DNA of 64,000 nt, from assembly GCF_032854445.1 (NCBI RefSeq), contig NC_088301.1, forward strand, positions 12,396,281 to 12,460,280, read 5' to 3'. This document shows positions 33,094 to 44,559 of this stretch, piece by piece. The DNA comes from Liolophura sinensis (lineage: Eukaryota > Mollusca > Polyplacophora > Chitonida > Chitonidae). The position numbers and the translations under genes were made by a program. How positions within the stretch are numbered: position 1 is the stretch's first letter; every line of letters starts with the position of its first letter. The notes below the pieces were generated by a model. The model saw nothing but the letters and a program-made list of their open reading frames with translations. It made no database searches and was not told where the DNA came from.

Positions 33094-34630
33094 TACTCTC
33101 CCAAAAAAGAAACGCAACATCCCCCCCCCCCCAAAAGATCAATCATAAATTCTTCAAAAAATTGGCGTGATTGAGACATGACAACATGACCATATTATAA
33201 TGTAAATGTACGATAATTGAATTTAAACACCAGATAGTGTCTGTTGGTCACACGTGACTTAAGGGTCGGCCTTTGTGTAACGCTGCGCGAGGGATTCGTA
33301 GAGAAAAACTTAGGACAGTTGCACCTGCGAATCATGCCGTATTTTTAAGCGGATTTAATGGGTATAAAAGACACATAACCGTTCCGTTGAATTCAGTCAC
33401 TAAGTTGCTTCTCCAACCTGCCAAGATATGCCAAGACTAGACACCGCTACCCGGAACATCGTCATTGGTCGACTCCTCGCTGGTGAATCACAGAATGCAG
33501 TCGCTAGACTTTATCATGTTCACCGGAGCACGATTTCCCGGCTCTGGCAACGGTACCAGCAATCCGGTTCAACAGCTGACCGTCAACGTTATGGCCGACC
33601 TAGGGTCACAACAGCAGCCCAGACCGTTACATCCGGTTACTTCATCTCAGAAACCGAACCGTAACAGCAACAGAAACAGCATCAAATGTCCCAGGTCTCC
33701 GACGAATATCGGCACAGACAGTCAGGAACCATCTCCGTGAAAACGGCTTACGTCCCAGACGTCCTTACTTTGGCGTAGTACTGAGACAACAGCATCGACG
33801 CGCAAGGGTACGATGGTGCAACAGATTAAGGTCCTGGAATCTGCGAAATTGGAGGCGAGTCTGGTTCAGCGATGAATCCAGATTCATGCTGGAGAAAAGA
33901 GATGGCCGTACACGCGTCTACAGACGCCGAAATGAGAGGTTCGCAAGGAACTGCGTCCTTGAAGTCGACAATTTCGGTGGAGGAAGTGTGATGGTGTGGA
34001 GTGCCATATCATACGCCCGAAAATCTCGACTGGTGCACATCCCAGGCAACCTTAACGCCGCTCGATACAGAGATGAGGTTTTGACGCCACACATGCTGCC
34101 CATAATGGACCTTCGTAGGGAAGTTTTTCAGCACGACAACGCTCGGCCGCATACAGCTCGTGCTACAGTTGACTTTGTGGAGAACCAGAACGTAACAGTG
34201 CTGCCCTGGCCGTCCAAATCACCAGATTTGAACCCAATAGAACATTTGTGGGATGACTTGGTAAAACGCTTGCGCAGTCGTCATCCAGCGCCCCAAACTC
34301 AGCAAGAAGTGTTGCAGGCTCTTGACCAAGAATGGAGAAGAATTCCGCAAAACCGTATTCGCCGATTGATCATGTCTATGCCGAGACGGATTCGCGCTGT
34401 GTTACGGGTTAATGGTGGGCATAGCAGATATTGACTTTGCAGTGACGTCATCTGAGTGCTATGGACTTTAATGTGATAAATTTTGACATTGTAATTAACT
34501 TAAAAATCTGAACAACCAGTGTGGAAAATTTTAGTGTGATGTGATGCTTATTTTTGTATTTAAGATGATGTTGAAAAATTCATATTTGGATAAAACGAAT
34601 CGGATGTTGCGTTTCTTTTTTGGGAGAGTA
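33094..34630 (+). mobile_element. Tc1-type transposon with intact terminal inverted repeats
   Basis: About 30-bp terminal inverted repeats start TACTCTCCCAAAAAAGAAAC and are near identical at both ends, with TA flanks (33092-33093 and 34631-34632). The element is about 1.54 kb. A single-ORF transposase lies inside, broken by one missing base. A run of C next to the left repeat is probably a local expansion. Confidence 0.93.
33428..34434 (+). pseudogene. Tc1 transposase with one frameshift
   Basis: It starts MPRLDTATRNIVIGRLLAGE with a paired helix-turn-helix region (HRSTISRLWQRYQ). The catalytic triad is present: Asp in WFSDESRF, Asp in FQHDNARPHTA and Glu in SPDLNPIEHLWD, with 34 residues between the last two (DD34E). 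The frame is lost near 33622, where one base is missing between Ala-Gln and the following Asp-Arg-Tyr block. Otherwise about 335 codons are open to the stop at 34432-34434. This suggests a recently active copy, or a base lost in assembly. Family knowledge: Tc1 transposase cuts and pastes the element at TA. Confidence 0.92.
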
Positions 34631-34734
34631 TATATTCCATACAGCCCATCAACTTTATAATTTTAATATTAATTGCATTTAATAATAGGTAAATTTATAT
34701 ACATATATATGAGGATGACTTTGTTGTTTTAGTT

Positions 34735-34890
34735 TCCTTTATTATTTAGTTAATTTGTGTTTAACGTCGTTCTGAAACATTTTTCACTTACCTATGTATG
34801 ACGGCGGTCAGCTTTACGGGTGCATGGATCAAGGAAACAGGAGTTGCCGGAGTAATGCACCTTCACCTGGTACCTGACAAACCTCTTGGC
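34735..34890 (-). repeat. SINE-tail repeat, diverged
   Basis: It contains gtgtttaacgtcgttctgaa, catttttcacttacc and gacggcggtcagctttac, related to the family A and B tails. Confidence 0.6.
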
Positions 34891-36732
34891 TTAAATATTA
34901 TATAAAAGACCACAGTGTAGAAGAAAAAAAGAGAGTATCTTCAGCAGTGTGATATTTGGCAAATGATCGCACGAAACCGGTATACTCTGGCCTCTCTTCA
35001 ATTTAACACTAAGTGTTATTCTAGCTGTTCATGTAAATGCTTGTATAGTAGCAACGTTCAAGATTATATCCGTTCCATAGCACCAGGGCACAAATGAATC
35101 AGGTATAAAAATTCGTTAATATTTATTGCAATTTTTATACGTTAATGGTATAGAACTACTAAAACGATTGTGTTGTCATCTTATTTACTAAACAATAACA
35201 TGAAAACAGTGCAAAACTGTTGATATATTGGAAAAAGCAGGAGCTAGATTCGAACATGCCAACTCATTGGTCAAGGGCCTAGCAGGTTAGTTACAGGTTA
35301 TCTGACTTTTGTTTCAAAATTGCGACATATTTGACTATGAAAAAACAGGCGCAACGTTTGAAATCTATAGATTTCTGAAGATAAATAAAGTGGTGGTGAA
35401 GTGGTGGGGGATGGGGGATGAGGGAGTGCATTAAGATACCTGAACAACAAAGACGTCGTACGCTTGAAATCAACTTATAGTAGCCATCTAGACGGCGATC
35501 TAACGCCGTACCGCGCTCTCCGCGACCTTTGTGCCCCTCCGGAAGATCCGAAACACGTTAAGGGCGCAGATTGGCGTTTTTATTAAACTGCTACCTTAGC
35601 GACCTCCGCAACCCCGAGGAAGGTGCGTATCCGAACCCTACGCATCTTCCGCGCCGGCCAAAATCAGCCTCAATGTCATGACGACGTTCACGGAGAATCC
35701 GAGAGTAGAAGACATTGTGAGCTGATGTTCCTCATCTGGCACAACTGGTCAGCTGAGTAGCAAACTGAGAGCCTGTCGATTATCATAAGAATACTACAGC
35801 TACAAATCCGGCACGTTCGACCAAAGGCGAAAGTGATTGTTATGGAATGCTAAAACTTGGCGATAGGGCAAAATAATATATTATATGTATCACATGAAAT
35901 GGGCAAATGTGTGTTTCGAAAACAGCCCTGATCAAATGAAATTTCTGACAGACTGCTGTAAGCTTGAGACAAATTACCGCGGTTTAAATCAAACCTGAAG
36001 CTCTCCGTCCACATGCGTGATTTCGGAAAATGACAGGAATACCATTATGTCTCACTATTCAGTAACAAGATTTTTGCCTTAGATATTCTCAGGTTTGACA
36101 AATGTTAACAAAGATTTGAGTTTTCTGTGGGTGTTAATGCCAAATGACAACTTCCGTTGTTGTCGTCATTGTTAATTATTGCAAGTCTTTATAGCGTGCT
36201 GTTCTAAAGGCTTAGCCCTTTCACATTTCAGAGATACCACGTATATCAATATACGCATATCTATATACGTGGACATGGCATCGTGTTCATACTGGGACAA
36301 CTGAAACAGAGGTGTCCTTCATTTTTGTTGCACGGAGTTATTTATAAAACTGTAGCCTACGTTTTCAGTGAGAAGTAGAAGTGCATGAAGTTTTGCGGTT
36401 TCCAAGCTATCTTCAAATATGGCTTTCAGCTTTTGATTTAGAACAAATCTGTTTCAGAATTTTACCATGTTTGTAATAGTTGTTAATCATCGCATCCTTT
36501 TCTGTATGTTAAAACAGACGGCGGTATACATGTAACTGTTGCCTGTATGATGTGTCTACAAACTGAAATACTCCGTACAAATTATTACTGCATGCACAAC
36601 ATGCAGTTCTGCTATAAAACACAAGGTATCTGGTTTGAGACTCTTATTAAAACTAATAGTTACTTTCTCGGATATGCAAAGACTTGATATATACATTTTC
36701 GACTCCTTTAACAATCTTATTCTCCATAGCGA

Positions 36733-36870
36733 GTTCTGCCAGCAACCTGCGGATGGTTTCCCCCGGGCTCGGCCCGATTTCCTCCCACTATAATGCTGGC
36801 CGCCGTCGTATAAGTGAAATATCCTTGAGTACGGCGTAAAACACCAATCAAATAAATAAATAAATAAATT
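36733..36870 (+). repeat. SINE family A, 5'-truncated
   Basis: It runs from gccagcaacctgcggatgg through ctgcccg-like body and taatgctggccgccgtcgta to the AAATA tail. Confidence 0.88.
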
Positions 36871-37140
36871 CTCCATAACGACTGCACGTATCAAGCTAAA
36901 AGTTGTTATACTATTGCAGTATTTACGGAGCAACAAGTATAGCAAAAGGTATTGAATGAATTTTCAGTGAACATATACTGTAGAACCTCGTCAATGTTAT
37001 GTGACGTCACGTATCTACCCGATTTTGAATTTTAAAGTTACTCCCTGAACTCGAATCGGGTTTTATTTTTTTTCTGTCATGTATAGTTTTCCTGAATTGC
37101 AATTAAATCCCGAAAAAGTACGATTTTTCACATTTTGAGT

Positions 37141-37218
37141 GAGTGCTTAGGGTTTAACGTCATACTTAACAGTTGTTCAGTCATATATGGCGACACAGGA
37201 GTCCTTAGAGTGCATGTA
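37141..37218 (-). repeat. SINE family B tail fragment
   Basis: gagtgcttagggtttaacgt and acttaacagttgttcagtca are the reversed tail of the SINE at 42367. Confidence 0.65.
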
Positions 37219-37543
37219 GGCCTACGTGCAATGTGCGTCCTTGTTGCAGCACCCAGATGCTGAACATACCGTATGTAGAAACCGCTTGGAAGCGGTTTTT
37301 TTTTAATTTTTTTTTTTGTACATATTTTACTGGAGGAACTACAAGCCGAATGAAGAATGTCGATGTCAGGGGCTGTAAATTGTACTTGTTGCTTCAGTTA
37401 GCCAGAACAGATTTTTCAGCACATCCAGCACATCCTTGTCCACATTTTAATCTTTCTCGCATTGACCTTTGCAATTTCGGTTTTTGAGATCCCCGAGACT
37501 TCGAGGTTGGCAAGGCTGCGAATGTCACGAAGAGGTTTTTGAG

Positions 37544-37655
37544 ATGGGGAACACGATTTACGCCCACATTACACATCGAGACACGGCACCGAATAATTTT
37601 GAACCGCCAACATTCGACCCCTTGTATGGTTTTCCTAATGGAAGGAAGGAAAGAG
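37544..37655 (+). CDS. NDUFB7: NDUFB7 exon 1
   Basis: The ATG at 37544 opens MGNTIYAHITHRDTAPNN, then FDPLYGFPNGRKER. The donor AAAGAG|GTAAAC leaves phase 1. Gly at position 2 allows myristoylation, as in mammals. Confidence 0.93.
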
Positions 37656-40600
37656 GTAAACAATGTTGTGGTTACGTTATAGCCTATATGGCCCAGATTA
37701 TCAGTGCGCCAGTTTTCGAGGAAGTAAGGCCGGTACCGTACTAATTTTGTGATGGATATTTTTGAGTTTGACTTTGAGAAAGAGCACTACATGGAATCAT
37801 ATCAGCTAAAACCAAGTGTAGTCCTGTGCTGTATTTTCCCCAATGTTCACATAAATCATGTGTTCACAGTTGAACGCAGTAAACAACTCTGTGAAGGTAC
37901 ATGTAGCTCCACGAGTAAAGCAGACACCTGATTTGTCAATGTACTTACTATTATATCAACGTACCGAGCAGATCAGCTCCACCCACTCCTCAGATGAAAC
38001 GGTGTTGGAAGTAGAAAAACTTGCTTTCTGACAGAAAGTTGCGGCATTGCATTGTAACAAGCACTGAACTGGTATATTTGTATGTCAACGTCCGGATCAA
38101 GTCTGTCTGAGCGTTTCTGCGTTTTTGTTTGTATGTTCTGGTCAATATGTACAGTAAATCCATGTGTTTTCACTGCCAGGTGTTCACCTAGGGGGAATGC
38201 CTTGTTTTTGTTCGACATAATCGCACAATCTCCTGTATTGTCACGTGACATAATCTCAGTTTATCCCTATGCAGCGGAAGCCTAATTTTGCTTGCAATAC
38301 TCACCCAGGGAAGAAGATGTCCGCATATGATAGAGGTTGTAAAGTTGTACTGCTGACACTTCTAACCGAGTCACTTCTAACCGAGTCACTTCATCTGGTA
38401 TCAACATGTTATCATGTTCGCGATGCTCTTCAAAGCTGTTATCCACAAAATCTTTCCCACTTGAGAGTGTATTTACAGTCTGTGTTGTGTTATCTGAATA
38501 TGTATGAGTCACCTACTCAGACTAACAGGTTGATGACGTATCTCACCGCCATCCCCAAATCAAACCGCGAGAACGAGCTACCTAGTCCCATCTGATTTCT
38601 GCCAGGTTTGAGTGTGGCTCTGCACTGCTTGGTGTGTTATAGTACATCATCAGATCAGTTAAGCCACATGTGCAGCTATAATCCAGATAGTTCAAGATGG
38701 CTGTTTGGTTTGGAGAAATTTAGTTCGATCAAGCATAGCACCATGCCAAATTCTGAATGCCCTCCAATTAAAACGCTGATGCAGTGGCAGTGTGTCACAG
38801 AGCTTGTGGCAAAAATTGTGCATTAAACATGGTTTAGCGACCTTAAGTTTGTAGTCACACATGTTCCTTACCTTTTGGTCTGTCGATTTATTGCATGTAC
38901 AACATCCAAGGCCGTGTCAGGCCAGGATTCCGTGGAAGTGCGCAAAAGACCTGCTCTACTGTTTTTAACTGAGGTGAGCTCTGATGTTGGTTTGGGGCCA
39001 ACTTTGGCTGAACAGATTTTGTCAAACCTAACGTCAGAGCAATTTCGGGCTATAATTCAGACCACACCGGCATACTTGTAGTATGGAGTAATAGTCTGAT
39101 TTTCTGACCAGATCTTAGAGCAAATTAGCCCTGAATCACTAATGCTGGCTTTGTCATGGCTTGCTCACATCACAGACCCTTGTCTCGTTTCAACAGGCCC
39201 AGTCATTCTGCTAAATATACGTACAGTATATGTAAAGAAGGACAAGATCAGAAACAAAGTTCAACTGATTTTAGAAATAAAACATTTCTCCTTAGTTTTA
39301 CCCACATGTCTACTTCGTGTTGTACTGTGAGTTGTACACCCCAGTATTATCCACAGTGTGAACAATCTTTCAGAACATCAGCATATACATGTAGATTAGT
39401 GATTTATCAGGACACAGCACCATTATCTTGTCTAATATATCCCATTATGTAACATGATATTATGGGATACAGTAGAGAGAAAAGAATCGTGCTGTGTCGA
39501 GATTGATCACTGATCTACATGCTGATGGTTTCCTCCTGGCTTAGCTCAGTTCCTGGTAGTTTTCTCCTGACTTAGCTCAGGTCCAAGTGGTTTCCTCCTG
39601 GTTCAGCTTAGTTCCTGGTAGTTTTCTCCTGACTTAGCTCAGATCCATGTGGTTTCCTCATGGTTCAGCTCAGTTTCTGGTGTTTCCTCCTGACTTAGCT
39701 CAGATCCACATGGTTTCCTCCTGGTTCAGATCAGTTCCTAGTGATTTTCTCCTGTCTCACCTCAGTTATTGGTAGTTTCCTCCTGGTTTAGCTTAGTTCC
39801 CAGTGGTTTCCTCCTGCTTTAGCTCTGTTTCGATAGATTTCCTCTTGGCTTTGCTCAGCTCGTTCCACCCTTTAGCCTACAGCTGGGATACATGTATAAG
39901 TGACAAACAACTAACACATGTATGTTTACAATGTTATGTTTCTTTGGCACAGTGATGGTAGCTACGCAGGAAGAGCTTGAGGCAGCTAGTGTGCCTCTGG
40001 AGAGAAGGGACTACTGCGCTCACCACTATCTGGAGTTCATGAGGTGTCGTCAAAAGAAGTTCCCCTGGATAGCTGGATGCAAACATGAACAGCATGACTA
40101 TGATAACTGCCAATACAATGAGTAAGTCATTTCAGTGTCTTCACTGTTCCATAGTATCTTTCTTTATCCTTTTTTTTTTCCAGTGTTGTGTTAATAATAT
40201 ATTTATTTGGTTGGCGTTTTGGCCGTGGTCAAAAATATCTTAAATATACGAACATAGCCTGCATTGTGGATTTTCTAGCGTGTTACCGGAGAAGAAGCCA
40301 GCTTGAGCTGGGCTTGAACTCACAGCCACCACATTGGTGGGAGACTCGCACTAACTTGCTAACCACTTATTCACAGAGGCTGACAAGGTTTCCTCTTCAA
40401 TAAGTTAAACATGCAGCTATTTGCTAACTTCATTTGTGTAACGCCAGTTTCACTGTCTTTTGTTGAGGGGTTGATGACTCCAAACAAGGTTGTCTCTCCA
40501 TCATATCACACTTACATGTTGTTTTCTAGATGGCCAGACTGTTTTATCTACATACCCAATAGATGCGACAGATTTACATATATATATTTTTTTCATTGAT

Positions 40601-41088
40601 TTGAAAGATTACTCAAGTTACATGTACCCTTTTACAAGAGAGCAATCAGGTGTATGGGTGGATGAAACAGATGGGCTGTACTGTTATTCATCTAGTATCT
40701 GACAAACCTAGTGACTTTACTTTTAAAGTACTGTGTACTTTACACACAGTACACATGTACATGAAGCTTCTCAGTATATTTTTAAATAGTGGAGTTTCGA
40801 GTTCGAACTTTCGTAGTAGGTGAAAACAGCCCTCTTGCATCATGTGACGTGTGAAAAATCTTTGCTAGGCATTCATTTACCAATCACATTTTTCACTGTT
40901 TTCCAGAGGCACCAGTGTAAGAGTTTGAACTCAAAACTGCCCTATAACTGGTACTGTCTTTTCATTCATGTGAATTTTTTTTTCTTTTCAGCTATATTTT
41001 GCGAATGAAGGAGTATGAAAGAGAGAAGAGACTGAAAGAAAGGGCCAAGAGACTCAAGCACAGAAACCAAGAATTGCTTGTAGAGTGA
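37544..41088 (+). CDS. NDUFB7: NADH:ubiquinone oxidoreductase subunit B7 (complex I B18), complete
   Basis: Exons are 37544-37655, 39953-40121 and 40992-41088: 378 nt, 125 residues plus stop (human about 137). The twin CX9C motifs that define this intermembrane-space accessory subunit are both present: CAHHYLEFMRC and CKHEQHDYDNC. Flanking blocks match the family: DPLYGFPNGRKER, MVATQEEL, RDYCAHH, LRMKEYEREKR. The N-terminus MGNT fits the N-myristoylated Gly known for this subunit. Both splice junctions keep frame. An AATAAA at 41313-41318 is a likely poly(A) signal. Family role: structural subunit of the distal membrane arm of complex I, probably imported through the MIA40 disulfide relay. 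Confidence 0.96.
39376..39527. repeat. 152-bp imperfect palindrome (foldback)
   Basis: The arms begin CATCAGCAT and share GTAGAT, AGTGAT and GACACAGCAC in inverted order. The complementarity continues inward to TATCCCAT near the centre. Confidence 0.75.
39526..39850 (+). repeat. About 33-bp minisatellite in NDUFB7 intron 1
   Basis: About ten diverged units of ggtttcctcctggcttagct plus cagttcctggta, CT-rich on the coding strand. It ends about 100 nt before the exon 2 acceptor. Confidence 0.88.
39953..40121 (+). CDS. NDUFB7: NDUFB7 exon 2 (twin CX9C)
   Basis: Acceptor CTTTGGCACAG|TG, donor AATGA|GTAAGT. It carries both CX9C motifs and the conserved RDYCAHH block. Confidence 0.96.
40122..40991 (+). 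other. NDUFB7 intron 2
   Basis: It holds one diverged family A SINE (40197-40385, minus). Nothing else is recognised. Confidence 0.65.
40197..40385 (-). repeat. SINE family A, diverged
   Basis: It contains ttggttggcgttttggccgt, accggagaagaagccagctt and the head remnant aacttgctaaccact. Confidence 0.7.
40992..41088 (+). CDS. NDUFB7: NDUFB7 exon 3 and stop
   Basis: The acceptor TTCTTTTCAG|CTATAT completes Asp-Tyr. LRMKEYEREKRLKERAKRL is the basic C-terminal helix, and the stop TGA is at 41086. Confidence 0.95.
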
Positions 41089-41312
41089 TAAGGACTTCAT
41101 TGAAAATTACAAAGTGAACTTTCTTTCTTTTGAGTTTAACAGTGCTACAGATGGATGATTGAATATTTTGATACGTGTTATAAAAAATTAGCTTGAAGTG
41201 GCAGTAGAAGATAGTGAATGTGGTTAGTGTATCACCCGGAATAGCACATTCAGATATGTTACACAGTTGAGAGTTTCTGACCTCACATAATGGTGGTGAA
41301 GTTATGATGACA

Positions 41313-41318
41313 AATAAA
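41313..41318 (+). terminator. Likely NDUFB7 poly(A) signal AATAAA
   Basis: The first AATAAA after the stop codon, 225 nt downstream, followed by a T-rich stretch. Confidence 0.6.
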
Positions 41319-42366
41319 TTGTTTCATTCAACATTTTTTCTGGCTTTGTTATGAATTATGCAAATTGTTCATTTTTAGTCAGATTAGAAGTAACTATCTC
41401 ATTTATGTGCAGGAAAGTTGTTTATGAAGTCAGCACGCCTTGCCTGGTACGAGATTAACATACTGCTACTGTCTTTACAGTCTAAGGGAGAAAACTTTGG
41501 AAGCAACTCACTTTTGGGTACTGCAGAGTTGTCTCCCTGTAATTTTGTGCTTTGTCGATGTGGAGTTTTAGACTTCCTTCACACTACACATGATAAATTA
41601 TACATGTATCATCAGCCATTTAGAAACAAATCAAGACTTATGCATAGCTACAACATTTCTCCCGTGAAGTGTGTGAAGTCTCAATGGAGAGCTGTTTAGA
41701 AGGTGTGAAAATGTACTACACAGTGTACTCCAATTGTAAATAGCTTCCTTATAGTGAGATCGGGACCCGACATTTTGGTGCTGACGAAGATGGGTAAATA
41801 TAATCCACTTTTTAGCTGATGCCTTTTAGCTGTGTCTTATAGCTTGTTTTTGTAGCTTATGTAATATCCCGAGCATCGGCTTCGACGGCGGCGTACAATA
41901 ACGGAAAGCAATGCTAAACAAAATATTAGTGGTTCTATCATAAGAAGTACTGCATATATTGAACTCGAGTTTTGCACATAATTTCGAGCACAACAACGCG
42001 AGGAGAATGTCCCATCGTTGACTCGCTTTGTGCATATTAAGTACCGTAAAGTACAAAACTCTCGACTTATTGTGTTTTACAATCAATGTTAAAGTAAATG
42101 GGCTATTAGGGGTGGTATTTCATAAATTACTATACTACATGTAATGGCCTGAAGTTTTACAGGCATGCAGAGCACAATGGCATGAAGGTGTTGTTCCATC
42201 GCTGATGCTCTGTGTGCATATTTATTACCGGTGCCGCAAATTACCAAATGCAAGACTTTTGAGCTGAAGTTTTGCAGTCATGTGACTCCTACAGGCGAAC
42301 TATTTTTTCATTCGTGCTCCTTTTGCCTCAGTTGTGGGTTTGTTTCAGCAGCTTTCTCACATACAT
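41319..42366. other. Intergenic, nothing recognised
   Basis: Unique AT-rich sequence. Short open frames show no family features. Confidence 0.5.
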
Positions 42367-42722
42367 TGACAAGCCCCGATCGCTCAGTTGGTAGAGCGTC
42401 CGCTTCGCCGGGCGGTAGATCCAGGGTCAATGGTGGGTCGGGTCACACCTAAGTCCTTAAAAGAGGAAGTTGTAGCTACCTCGCTTGGCGTTCAGCATTA
42501 AGGGGATAGTGCAACGAGTGGTTGACCCGTATCAGTATAATGGCTCGGGTGGAGCAGCTTACTTGCCTTCGGTAAATCGTTTCAGAGAAGCAGCACAAGA
42601 TAAGAGAGTGGTGGAAATCCGTCCAGCAACAAGAAGGCACATTACATGTATTCCTTCATCGTCGTATGACTAAAAAACTTGTACGACGTTAACCCCATGC
42701 AAGCACTCAATCACTCACTCAC
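42367..42722 (+). repeat. Full-length tRNA-headed SINE (parent of family B)
   Basis: The head GCCCCGATCGCTCAGTTGGT and AGAGCGTCCGCTTC is a clear tRNA box A region. The body is gtatcagtataatggctcgg and cttgccttcggt; the tail is catcgtcgtatgactaaaaa and gtacgacgttaaccccatgc, followed by CACTCA repeats. It supplies the tail seen reversed in the family B fragments. Confidence 0.88.
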
Positions 42723-43193
42723 ACAGATACATGTACCGTACATGAGCCGTATTTCTGCGGGTACGTGTGACCATTTGACAGCTAACACACTGTCGAGGAT
42801 CCTCTGGTTTTACTCACTATGCTTTTACAAGTCTTTTACATTGTAACTATCACTGATGTCCATAAAGATTTATACAGTATAGAAATGGCAGAAATTGATT
42901 TCGATTTGTCGAAAGGTTTAGCTTGTTGACAGCTACCTGCACTCGCTTTAGGTGGTTAAGTTATGAGATCTTTCGTGGACGCGTGCCATTCCTACTTCAT
43001 ATTCAGCCCCACCCAGGACATGGTGATTAAGGCAGAAAATCAATCAATGCTCAGTGGTTGTAGCATTGTCTGGAACAGATTGAATAAAACCCCGATGAAA
43101 AGGTCAAATGACTGTATTTAACCTGCGTTAACCTTTTATTTGAGTCGGAGTTAAATCCCCGCTGTTTGTACTAGTGTCCAAATAATGTTGGAT

Positions 43194-43415
43194 CCGAGTG
43201 GTTAGCGTGCTGGCGCAGAACTCAGAACCTTCATACCAGTGCAGTCGTTGTGAGTTCAAGTCCAGGTCATGCTGACTTCCTCTCCTGTCGTACTTGGATA
43301 GGTCAACGGCTAAGCTTGCGGATGATGGAAGGTATAAGTCCCGATCCTTTCAACTTAATGTTAGCCGCAGTCGCATGAGTGAAATATCTTGAGTGCAGCT
43401 TAAAACACCTATTGC
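43194..43415 (+). repeat. SINE family A, diverged but with head
   Basis: The head gagtggttagcgtgctggcg and box B gttgtgagttcaagtccagg precede ctgacttcctctcctgtcgt and the tail gaaatatcttgagtgcagct. Confidence 0.8.
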
Positions 43416-43507
43416 TCAGCCGTACTAATGAATTCTCACTCAAGACGACTTATGGTATGCTGAGATTGAGCTCCCGCTGGTTCCGCCGTGTCCTAATTTT
43501 TTAAATC

Positions 43508-43700
43508 CGGGATTGGGTCGTGGCCAAGTTGTTAAAGTGCCTGTCTGAGTAGCTATAATCCAGGAGGTGTGGGTTTAAACCTGGCCCAAAACACGGAATT
43601 GGTGGATGTACCAGATCCATTGTTCGCGTGGACTTGGTAACAATGAGCGGTCGAACACATCGGTATGACCATGGGCGCAGTCTAAGGTTCGTTATAGATG
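43508..43700 (+). repeat. tRNA-like sequence, possible SINE of a third family
   Basis: ggtcgtggccaagttgttaa and ggtgtgggtttaaacctggc resemble boxes A and B of a tRNA. The acceptor ends do not pair well, so it is not a tRNA gene. Confidence 0.4.
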
Positions 43701-43782
43701 ACTAGGCTTCCGCCAACATAACGTGCACATCTGTACGTCTCACGTGAGACAGCTAATTGGTTAGTAATTTGCCACGAAGTAG

Positions 43783-43962
43783 CTGGTGTTTCCCTCGGCG
43801 CTCCTGTCGTTGGTGTTTCCCTCGGCGCTCCTGGCGTTGGTGTATTCCCAGCGCTCCTGTCGTTGGTGTATCCCCAGCGCTCCTGTGGTTGGTGTATCCT
43901 CAGAGCTACTGTGGTTGGTGTATCCCCAGCGCTCCTGTCGGTGTATCCCCGGCGCTCCTGTT
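43783..43962 (+). repeat. 27-bp minisatellite
   Basis: About seven units of gcgctcctgtcgttggtgta plus tccccag. The unit length is a multiple of three, so the array stays open on both strands, but there is no start context or family. Confidence 0.9.
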
Positions 43963-44106
43963 TCCTCCATACATAAAACTGACCGCTATCGCAGAAGTGA
44001 CAATTTTTTTGAGGATGTCAGTAAACAATAATTAGATAAAGGAATAAGTAAGTAACATCTGAGGGTGACAATCAGTGGTGTCCATCGGCAAAGTAGTAAA
44101 GGTAAG

Positions 44107-44210
44107 CAATTTCCTCCCACCACAATACTGGCCGCCGTCGTATAAGTGAAATATTGTTGAGTACGGCGTAAAACACCAAATAAATCAATAATAAATAAAG
44201 TTAACCAACT
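44107..44210 (+). repeat. SINE family A, 5'-truncated
   Basis: tcctcccaccacaatactgg, ccgccgtcgtataagtgaaa, then the tail and AAATAA. Confidence 0.85.
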
Positions 44211-44559
44211 GATAACTGAACTTCACGAAAGGCAGCCTTTATCCATACCGCACCAAGGTTACTGGTATTAAAAAGTTCAGATACGAATTATTGGCTTATG
44301 CTTGGCTCGTACATGTGTATTGTAATCTAACGCACATGGCCGCTGTTACAGTGTGTCACCAGAAAATGAAATGTAGTACATTGTAAGCAAATTATACTGG
44401 CATGGTATAAAATTTAATACTCATGTACCTCAAATCCCAGTTGATGCAACGTGTTCAGTGAACGGTCAAACTCCAACAAATAAAAATTGCAAGTGTCATT
44501 GAAGAAGTGTTATAAACGGTTTAAACCTCCTTAAATCCTTTTACGACACCTGGTTTTTT

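Larger units (their letters stand above)
34891..37543. other. Intergenic region upstream of NDUFB7
   Basis: It holds a family A SINE (36733-36870) and a family B tail (37141-37218). A locally GC-rich stretch at 35480-35700 is of unknown nature. A 9-bp hairpin followed by a T-run is at 37279-37306. The NDUFB7 promoter should lie just before 37544; no clear TATA box is seen. Confidence 0.55.
37656..39952 (+). other. NDUFB7 intron 1
   Basis: It holds an imperfect hairpin (39376-39527) directly followed by a 33-bp minisatellite (39526-39850). Open stretches on both strands at 37970-39081 match no family I know. Confidence 0.55.

Noticed and set aside
37970-39081. Several open frames on both strands in NDUFB7 intron 1
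   Set aside because: No family motif, no consistent splice pattern and no codon bias apparent. At best these are relics of an unidentified repeat.
42367-42440. Candidate tRNA gene at the SINE head
   Set aside because: Box A is good, but the sequence continues directly into SINE body and tail, so it is a SINE promoter and not a tRNA gene.
43508-43580. Candidate tRNA gene
   Set aside because: Box-like motifs are present, but the acceptor stem does not pair and no proper anticodon arm can be drawn.
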